A stretch of DNA of 64,000 nucleotides from Microbacterium sp. UFMG61 (GTDB lineage: Bacteria > Actinomycetota > Actinomycetes > Actinomycetales > Microbacteriaceae): positions 1-64,000 of the forward strand of contig NZ_JACAFP010000004.1 of NCBI RefSeq assembly GCF_015354505.1, given 5' to 3'. The position numbers were made by a program, and so were the translations under genes. Within the stretch, counting starts at the first letter, position 1. Every line of letters starts with the position of its first letter. The notes below the pieces were generated by a model that did no database searches, had not been told where the DNA came from, and saw only the letters and a program-made list of their open reading frames with translations. Shown in pieces: positions 58,268-64,000 of the stretch.

Positions 58268-59154
58268 GTGATCGAGGCGTGGAAGACTCGCATCGGCCGC
58301 GCCTCGTTCCCCCGCACCGCCTGGTTGTACAGACGGTGTGATTCGTAGATGAACCATCCGCCGAACACCGCGGCGGAGACGCCGTAGACGAGGCCCATGT
58401 TCGCGATCGGGATCAGCAGCAACGAGCAGGCGACGGTCGCCCAGGCGTACAGGATGACCTGCAGACCGACCTGTGAGGCGTTGCGGGTCACGCCGAGCAT
58501 GGGCACGTCGACGTCTTCGTAGTCGTCCTTGTACTTCATGGACAGCGGCCAGTAGTGCGGCGGAGTCCACAGGAAGATGAGGGCGAAGAGGATGAAGGCC
58601 GGCCAGTCGAGCGAACCCGTGACCGCGGCCCAGCCGATCAGCACGGGGAAGCATCCGGCGATGCCGCCCCAGATGATGTTCTGCTCGGTGCGACGCTTGA
58701 GGATCATCGTGTAGATGACCACATAGAAGAAGATCGCGAAGGCGGACAGCGCCGCGGCGAGCCAATTGGTCGTGACCAGGAGCCAGACAGTAGAGACGAT
58801 AGCCAGAGTCCACGAGAAGATGAGCGCCCCTCGGGGCGTGATCTCCCCCGTCACCAGCGGACGATTCTCGGTGCGGTGCATGTGCGCGTCGATGTCGCGG
58901 TCGAGATACATGTTGAACGCGGCGGCGGAACCGGCGCTCAACGACCCACCGATCACGGTGGCCAGCACCAGCAGCATGTCGGGGAGACCGCCCTGTGCGA
59001 GGAACATCACCGGGACGGTCGACACCAGCAGCAGTTCGAGGACGCGCGGCTTGGTGAGGGCGACGTACGCCTTCACGGTACGACCGATGGACTTCTTCAC
59101 AACGGTCTGATCAGACATCGTCGAGATCTCGATCGCCTCCTCCGCACGCGTCAC
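58213..59154 (-). CDS. ctaB: Protoheme IX farnesyltransferase (haem O synthase)
   Basis: CtaB attaches a farnesyl group to protohaem to give haem O, the substrate of CtaA. The 313-residue UbiA-type prenyltransferase has about eight or nine membrane helices and the motifs [51 protein letters not shown] (first Asp-rich motif) and [32 protein letters not shown] (second motif). GTG 59154 lies just after TAGACT (59172-59167); ATG 59118 is an alternative start. The 3' end overlaps the convergent small membrane-protein gene. Confidence 0.95.
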   Translation of the reverse strand: MTRAEEAIEISTMSDQTVVKKSIGRTVKAYVALTKPRVLELLLVSTVPVMFLAQGGLPDMLLVLATVIGGSLSAGSAAAFNMYLDRDIDAHMHRTENRPLVTGEITPRGALIFSWTLAIVSTVWLLVTTNWLAAALSAFAIFFYVVIYTMILKRRTEQNIIWGGIAGCFPVLIGWAAVTGSLDWPAFILFALIFLWTPPHYWPLSMKYKDDYEDVDVPMLGVTRNASQVGLQVILYAWATVACSLLLIPIANMGLVYGVSAAVFGGWFIYESHRLYNQAVRGNEARPMRVFHASITYLTLIFVAVAVDPLLPF

Positions 59155-59166
59155 GACAGCTTTTCC

Positions 59167-59172
59167 AGTCTA
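59167..59172 (-). promoter_or_regulatory. -10 box for ctaB
   Basis: TAGACT on the minus strand lies 12 bases before the GTG at 59154, giving a very short leader and supporting the GTG as start. The divergent lipoprotein gene has TACCGT at 59223-59228. Confidence 0.4.
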
Positions 59173-59222
59173 AGGCACAGCGGTGCTGTGGATAACGCCC
59201 ACGCGAGCGCCGCGATCACGGT

Positions 59223-59228
59223 TACCGT
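59223..59228 (+). promoter_or_regulatory. -10 hexamer for the lipoprotein gene (leaderless type)
   Basis: TACCGT ends six bases before the GTG at 59235, so transcription could begin at this start codon. Confidence 0.35.
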
Positions 59229-59234
59229 GACCGG

Positions 59235-59792
59235 GTGATTCCACGCCACCGCCCATGTCGCTCCTCCATGGTGTCTCGCGGCGCGGTCGTCGTGGTGCCC
59301 GCACTCGTCCTGTTTCTCGTCGGCTGCGCGCCCGGAGCGGCGACGGCACCGACGCCGACTCCCGCGTTCGCCAGCGAGGCCGAGGCCTTCGCCGCAGCGG
59401 AAGAGGTGTACCGGGCGTACAACGAGGCCTTCAGTTCCATCGACCTCGGAGATCCCGGAACGTTTGAAGCAGTGTTCGAACTCGCCACCGGGGACTTTCA
59501 GAAGGCTGATCGAACCACACTTTCAGAGCTGCACGCGGAGGGGTACTCCTTCGTCGGATCCACCACAGTCGTCGCGTTCAAGCCCCTGGACGCGTCGCCA
59601 CTCTTGGACACAGTGACCGCAGTGATCTGCGTGGATGTGAGCATGTCGGACGTCACGGGGGCGGACGGACGCTCAGTCCTGCCGGAGTCGAGACCTGACC
59701 TAAACGCCTTGCGAGTCCGATTCATCGAGTCGAGTAGCGGGCTTCTGATCGACCACGCTGATCGCGTTGAGGAGTCAAAGTGCGCCGGGTGA
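59235..59792 (+). CDS. Putative lipoprotein of unknown function
   Basis: This 185-residue exported protein has a basic N-terminus, a hydrophobic stretch and the lipobox LVGC (cleavage before Cys31), so it is likely anchored to the outer face of the membrane. The mature part is a small alpha+beta domain (EVYRAYNEAFSSIDLGDPGTFEAVFELATGDFQKADRTTLSELHAEGYSFVGSTTV, then VTAVICVDVSMSDVTG), similar in outline to the NTF2-like domain of actinobacterial lipoproteins. GTG 59235 is preferred to ATG 59268 by the -10 box. It overlaps the next gene by 13 bases. Confidence 0.8.
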   Translation: MIPRHRPCRSSMVSRGAVVVVPALVLFLVGCAPGAATAPTPTPAFASEAEAFAAAEEVYRAYNEAFSSIDLGDPGTFEAVFELATGDFQKADRTTLSELHAEGYSFVGSTTVVAFKPLDASPLLDTVTAVICVDVSMSDVTGADGRSVLPESRPDLNALRVRFIESSSGLLIDHADRVEESKCAG

Positions 59793-60622
59793 TATCGAGG
59801 ATCGCCCTCGCCGCTTTGTTGTTCGCTCCGGGGAGCGCTGAAGACGGAGGTGGAGTGGGAGGCGCTGATGTAGTCATCGGGAGCAACGGAGGTTCGGTGA
59901 CGGTCTCTGGCACGCAGCAACGCCCCGGCACCCCCGCGACCACGAGCACCCCCGGCATCCCCGGAACCCGCAATGCCGACACACCCGACACCTCCACGGA
60001 ACCCGCACGACCCAGCGACCGGGCGATCCGCCTCGCCGACTGCATGGACGACTCCGGCACCGTCCGCTGCCATGAACCCACCCGTCCGGGCGAGCCGTCC
60101 CCGCTTCGAGAAAACGGAGCGCCCGCAGCACCCGCAACCCCCACCATCACCATCACCGACCTGGCACGCTTCGCGCCCCCGCCCGTCTCCGCCAAGGCCG
60201 AACCGGGCAACGTCGGCATCGCTGACCTCCCCACCAACTTCACCACCACCGCCACCACCCACACCCAGGCCGGCGAGTTGTTCGGCATCCCCCTCACCGT
60301 TCGATTCACTCCCGATACCTACGCGTACGACTACGGCGACGGCACCACAGCCACCCTCACCGCACCCGGCCAGACCTGGGAGGCACTCGGGCTGCCCCAG
60401 TTCTCCCCCACCGCGGCGACGCACGTCTACCGAGAGCGCGGCGAGTACTCCGTCATTCTCATCACCGGCTACACGGTCGAGATCGACCTCGGCACCGGAT
60501 GGATCCCGCTCGCCGGGCAGATCACCACCACGGGAACACCCCAGACCATTCGCATCCTCGAGGCCCGCACCGCCCTCGTCGCCCACACCTGCACCGAAGA
60601 CCCTGACGGTATCGGATGCTGA
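59780..60622 (+). CDS. Exported PKD-like protein of unknown function
   Basis: This 280-residue protein has a short signal peptide (RRVISRIALAALLFAPGSAE), then a long Pro/Thr/Ser-rich linker with TPATTSTPGIPGTRNADTP. Two Cys pairs (DCMDDSGTVRCH and the final TCTEDPDGIGC) may form disulfides. The C-terminal half has a PKD-like beta-sandwich pattern (FTPDTYAYDYGDGTTATLTAPG, THVYRERGEYSVILIT). The start overlaps the lipoprotein gene by 13 bases, so the two are made together. The GTG start lacks a clear ribosome site, fitting translational coupling. Its role at the cell surface is unknown. Confidence 0.8.
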   Translation: MRRVISRIALAALLFAPGSAEDGGGVGGADVVIGSNGGSVTVSGTQQRPGTPATTSTPGIPGTRNADTPDTSTEPARPSDRAIRLADCMDDSGTVRCHEPTRPGEPSPLRENGAPAAPATPTITITDLARFAPPPVSAKAEPGNVGIADLPTNFTTTATTHTQAGELFGIPLTVRFTPDTYAYDYGDGTTATLTAPGQTWEALGLPQFSPTAATHVYRERGEYSVILITGYTVEIDLGTGWIPLAGQITTTGTPQTIRILEARTALVAHTCTEDPDGIGC

Positions 60623-60886
60623 CCCACGGTCTCCGGTGCCCTCAGAGACGTGCGGTGGAACGGCGTTCCGCGCGTCGTGAGCCGTGGTTCCAAGGGCTCG
60701 GGAGACAAGCTCTCGAACCGGGAATTACACGCCTCGCCGCACGTTGTAAAGGGAGGTAACGAGTCTGATCACAGCGCTATGCTGAAAAGACTCGCGTGCC
60801 CGGTGCACATCACATTCCTTCCGTAACGACGCGGACATCGATGCTGCTTTCCGGGCGCTCTCGAACTGTCTGAGAAGGGCTTCACC
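60623..60886 (+). promoter_or_regulatory. Intergenic region before tkt
   Basis: This 264-base gap contains a short GGAAC/GTTCC inverted repeat near 60655 that may end the previous transcript. TATGCT at about 60778 could be a -10 for tkt, with a leader of about 95 bases. No riboswitch or protein site is recognised; the -35 is unclear. Confidence 0.35.
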
Positions 60887-62983
60887 GTGTCGGAACTGCA
60901 GTGGGAAGAAATCGATCGGCGCGCGGTGGACACCGCTCGTCTGCTGGCCGCGGACGCCGTCGAGAAGGTCGGCAACGGACACCCCGGCACCGCGATGAGC
61001 CTCGCCCCGGCCGCGTACCTGCTGTACCAGCGTGTGCTGCGCCACGACCCGACCGACACCGACTGGCTCGGCCGTGACCGCTTCATCCTCTCGGTCGGAC
61101 ACTCCTCCCTGACGCAGTACGTGCAGCTCTACCTCGGCGGCTTCGGACTCGAGCTCGACGACCTCAAGGCGCTGCGCACCTGGGGCTCGCTCACCCCCGG
61201 ACACCCCGAGTACGGACACACCAAGGGCGTCGAGATCACCACCGGCCCGCTCGGTCAGGGCCTCGCCTCTGCCGTCGGCTTCGCCTATGCCGCCCGCTAC
61301 GAGCGCGGCCTGTTCGACCCCGAGGCCGCGGCGGGCACCAGCCCCTTCGACCACTTCGTCTACGTGATCGCCGGTGACGGCGACCTCCAGGAGGGCGTGA
61401 CGAGCGAGGCCTCCTCGCTGGCCGGTCACCAGGAGCTCGGCAACCTGATCGCGATCTACGACTCGAACCAGATCTCCATCGAGGACGACACCAACGTCGC
61501 CTTCACCGAAGACGTCGCCAAGCGCTACGAGGCCTACGGCTGGCAGGTGCAGACCGTCGACTGGAAGAAGACGGGCGAGTACGTCGAGGACGTCGCCGAG
61601 CTGCACGCCGCCATCGAGGCCGCGAAGGGTGAGACCTCCAAGCCCTCGCTCATCATCCTCAAGACGATCATCGGTTGGCCGTCGCCCGGCAAGCAGAACT
61701 CCGGGAAGATCCACGGCTCCGCCCTCGGTGGAGAAGAGCTCGCCGCGACGAAGAAGGTCCTCGGCTTCGACGCCGAGGAGCACTTCGCGATCGCGGACGA
61801 CGTGATCGCCCACACCCGCGCGCTCGCCGACCGTGCCGCCGAGACGCGCGCCGCATGGCAACAGTCCTTCGACGCGTGGGCCGCCGCCAACCCCGAGCGC
61901 AAGGCCCTGCTAGACCGCCTCGAGGCGAAGGCGCTACCTGAGGACATCACCTCAGCTCTCCCGGTCTTCGAGAGCGGCAAGGACGTCTCGACCCGCGCGG
62001 CCTCCGGCCAGGTCATCAACGCACTCGCCGCCGAGCTCCCCGAGCTCTGGGGCGGATCGGCCGACCTCGCCGAGTCGAACCTCACCACGATCAAGGATTC
62101 GAAGTCCTTCATCCCCGCCGAGTGGTCCACTCACGAATGGTCGGGCGACCCCTACGGACGCGTTCTCCACTTCGGCATCCGCGAGCACGCCATGGGTGCG
62201 ATCGTCAACGGCATCGTGCTGCACGGCCCGACCCGCGCCTTCGGCGGCACGTTCCTCATCTTCAGTGACTACATGCGCCCGCCGGTGCGTCTGGCCGCAC
62301 TGATGAACGTGCCCAGCATCTTCGTCTGGACGCACGACTCCGTCGCACTCGGCGAGGACGGCCCGACGCATCAGCCTGTCGAGCAGATCGCCACGCTGCG
62401 CGCCATCCCGAACTTCACCCTGGTGCGCCCGGCGGACGCCAACGAGACCTCGGCCGCGTGGCTCGAGATCCTGCGCCGCCACGAAGGCCCGGCAGGCATC
62501 GCGCTGACGCGTCAGAACATCCCGGTGTTCGAGCGCGGCCAGGGTGCGGCAGACGGCGACGTCTTCGCCTCCACCGACGGTGTCTCGAAGGGCGCGTATG
62601 TGCTCGCCGAGGCTCCGAACGGCACCCCCGACGTGATCATCATCGCGACGGGTTCCGAGGTGCAGCTCGCCGTCGACGCACGTGCAGCGCTGGCCGACGA
62701 GGGCGTGAACGTGCGCGTCGTCTCCGCCCCGTCGCTCGAGTGGTTCGACGAGCAGGACGAGGCGTACCGCGAGTCGGTGCTCCCGAAGGCCGTCACCGCT
62801 CGGGTCTCGGTCGAGGCCGGTTCCGTCCTCAGCTGGCGCGGAATCGTGGGCGACCGCGGCCGCTCGGTCGGCATCGACCACTTCGGCGCCTCCGCCGACT
62901 ACAAGACCCTGTTCGAGAAGTTCGGCATCACCACCGAGGCCGTCATCGCGGCCGCCCGCGAGACCATCAAGGAGAACGCATGA
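60887..62983 (+). CDS. tkt: Transketolase
   Basis: This thiamine-diphosphate enzyme of the non-oxidative pentose phosphate pathway transfers two-carbon units. The 698-residue length is standard. Motifs are [51 protein letters not shown], the ThDP motif [43 protein letters not shown] (GDG to N), and [15 protein letters not shown] followed by [22 protein letters not shown] 60887 precedes the conserved start. Its stop overlaps the tal start (ATGA), coupling the two pathway enzymes. Confidence 0.97.
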   Translation: MSELQWEEIDRRAVDTARLLAADAVEKVGNGHPGTAMSLAPAAYLLYQRVLRHDPTDTDWLGRDRFILSVGHSSLTQYVQLYLGGFGLELDDLKALRTWGSLTPGHPEYGHTKGVEITTGPLGQGLASAVGFAYAARYERGLFDPEAAAGTSPFDHFVYVIAGDGDLQEGVTSEASSLAGHQELGNLIAIYDSNQISIEDDTNVAFTEDVAKRYEAYGWQVQTVDWKKTGEYVEDVAELHAAIEAAKGETSKPSLIILKTIIGWPSPGKQNSGKIHGSALGGEELAATKKVLGFDAEEHFAIADDVIAHTRALADRAAETRAAWQQSFDAWAAANPERKALLDRLEAKALPEDITSALPVFESGKDVSTRAASGQVINALAAELPELWGGSADLAESNLTTIKDSKSFIPAEWSTHEWSGDPYGRVLHFGIREHAMGAIVNGIVLHGPTRAFGGTFLIFSDYMRPPVRLAALMNVPSIFVWTHDSVALGEDGPTHQPVEQIATLRAIPNFTLVRPADANETSAAWLEILRRHEGPAGIALTRQNIPVFERGQGAADGDVFASTDGVSKGAYVLAEAPNGTPDVIIIATGSEVQLAVDARAALADEGVNVRVVSAPSLEWFDEQDEAYRESVLPKAVTARVSVEAGSVLSWRGIVGDRGRSVGIDHFGASADYKTLFEKFGITTEAVIAAARETIKENA

Positions 62984-64000
62984 GCACCCCCACCGCAGAC
63001 CTCGCCGCAGCCGGCGTCAGCATCTGGCTCGACGACCTGTCCCGCACCCGCATCTCCTCCGGCAACCTCGCCGAGCTGATCGAGACCCGCAACGTCGTCG
63101 GCGTCACCACGAACCCGACGATCTTCGCCAACGCGATCACCGACAAGAACAACACGTCGTACGACGCTCAGGTCACTGAGCTCGCCGCGTCCGGTGCGAC
63201 GGCCGAAGAGGCTGTCTTCGCCGCGACCACGCAGGACGTCGCTGCGGCGCTCGATGTCTTCCGTCCCGTCTGGGAGAAGTCGGGTCATGTCGACGGCCGC
63301 GTCTCGATCGAGGTCTCCCCCGACCTCGCACACGACACCGAGGGCACGGTCGCCCAGGCCAAGCAGCTGTGGGCCAAGGTCGACCGTCCGAACCTGCTGG
63401 TCAAGATCCCCGCGACGAAGGCCGGACTGCCGGCGATCACCGAGGCGATCGCCTCGGGCATCAGCGTCAACGTGACCCTGATCTTCAGCCTGGAGCGCTA
63501 CGCCGAGGTCATCGACGCGTACCTGACCGGACTCGAGCGCGCGCACAGCGCCGACTTCGACCTGTCGAGCATCCACTCCGTCGCCTCGTTCTTCGTGTCG
63601 CGCGTCGATACCGAGACCGACAAGCGTCTCTCCGCCATCGGCTCGGATGAGGCCGAGGCTCTCAAGAGCAAGGCCGGACTCGCGAACGCCCGTCTGGCCT
63701 ACGAGCTCTACGAGCAGAAGTTCGCGGAGAAGCGCGCACAGGACCTGATCAAGCTCGGCGCGAACGCTCAGCGTCCGCTGTGGGCATCGACCGGCGTCAA
63801 GGACCCGGCGCTGCCGGACACCCTGTACGTCACCGAGCTCGTCGCCAAGGACGTCGTCAACACGATGCCCGAGAAGACGCTCGAGGCGACGTTCGACCAC
63901 GGCGTGGTCACCGGAGACACCATCACGGGTGGCTACGAAGAAGCACGCGCCGTCTTCGCCGGCCTGGCAGACCTCGGTATCGATTTCACCGATGTCACCC
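62980..64000 (+). CDS. tal: Transaldolase (3' end cut by window)
   Basis: Transaldolase transfers a dihydroxyacetone unit between sugar phosphates. The visible 340 residues have [51 protein letters not shown], the Schiff-base Lys in [12 protein letters not shown], and [15 protein letters not shown], then [14 protein letters not shown] and [24 protein letters not shown], typical of the actinobacterial long form (about 370 residues). No stop is reached at the window edge. It is coupled to tkt by ATGA. Confidence 0.96.
   Translation, partial: MSTPTADLAAAGVSIWLDDLSRTRISSGNLAELIETRNVVGVTTNPTIFANAITDKNNTSYDAQVTELAASGATAEEAVFAATTQDVAAALDVFRPVWEKSGHVDGRVSIEVSPDLAHDTEGTVAQAKQLWAKVDRPNLLVKIPATKAGLPAITEAIASGISVNVTLIFSLERYAEVIDAYLTGLERAHSADFDLSSIHSVASFFVSRVDTETDKRLSAIGSDEAEALKSKAGLANARLAYELYEQKFAEKRAQDLIKLGANAQRPLWASTGVKDPALPDTLYVTELVAKDVVNTMPEKTLEATFDHGVVTGDTITGGYEEARAVFAGLADLGIDFTDVT

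Overview
The window is GC-rich actinobacterial chromosome, most likely from Microbacterium or a close relative in the Microbacteriaceae. The lineage is suggested by DUF3145 and DUF3099 proteins, a divergent glgM/glgC pair, a FasR-type activator heading a fabD-fabH-acpP-fabF operon, a sufBD-Rieske-sufC-sufT operon, an actinobacterial homodimeric AceE, and many GTG starts joined by 4-base ATGA/GTGA overlaps. This is inferred from protein families, not from a species marker. Both window edges cut genes: flgD on the left and tal on the right.

Region 1 (1-12.8 kb, minus strand) is a flagellar cluster. From upstream to downstream it holds a FliA/WhiG-like sigma factor, fliC, fliD, fliS, a FliT-position gene, flgB, flgC, fliE, fliF, fliG, fliH, fliI, fliJ, a small unknown gene, fliK and flgD. 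A promoter-like element (GGTTACG, 12-13 bases, GTCGCGA) occurs three times, before fliC, flgB and fliH. It is a good candidate for the target of the cluster's own sigma factor, and it indicates that the longest fliH reading frame is over-extended.

Region 2 (13-26 kb) carries a small sulfite-oxidase-like molybdoenzyme with its flavin reductase and a DUF6510 protein. Next come tRNA-Val with a broken GntR-type gene at its 3' end, aceE, fasR and the FAS-II genes. It ends with the divergent yczE/MocR pair and a DUF3145 protein.

Region 3 (26-31 kb) is the most accessory-looking part. It has an iron-box-controlled Fe(II)/2-oxoglutarate oxygenase-like gene, a lone DUF262-DUF1524 protein (defence candidate), a prolyl aminopeptidase-like hydrolase, and rpmE2 preceded by a two-hairpin leader.

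Region 4 (31-43 kb) is metabolic: an ABC ATPase, glgM/glgC, serB, a hydrolase, fabG, small membrane proteins, a SURF1 protein, a HAD-cupin-PNPOx operon beside a second PNPOx copy, and an ABC-F protein. Region 5 (43-52 kb) has a CHY zinc-finger protein, DedA, a two-component system, an acyltransferase, the biotin ECF transporter (bioY, bioM, bioN) under a BioQ-like TetR repressor, and an MFS exporter with a PatB-like lyase. Region 6 (52-64 kb) has suf, the haem A genes ctaA and ctaB, an exported-protein pair, and tkt-tal.

A recurrent theme is probable leaderless transcription: at least ten genes have a TANNNT-like hexamer ending 6-7 bases before the start codon. No insertion sequence, prophage, CRISPR array or replication origin was seen.
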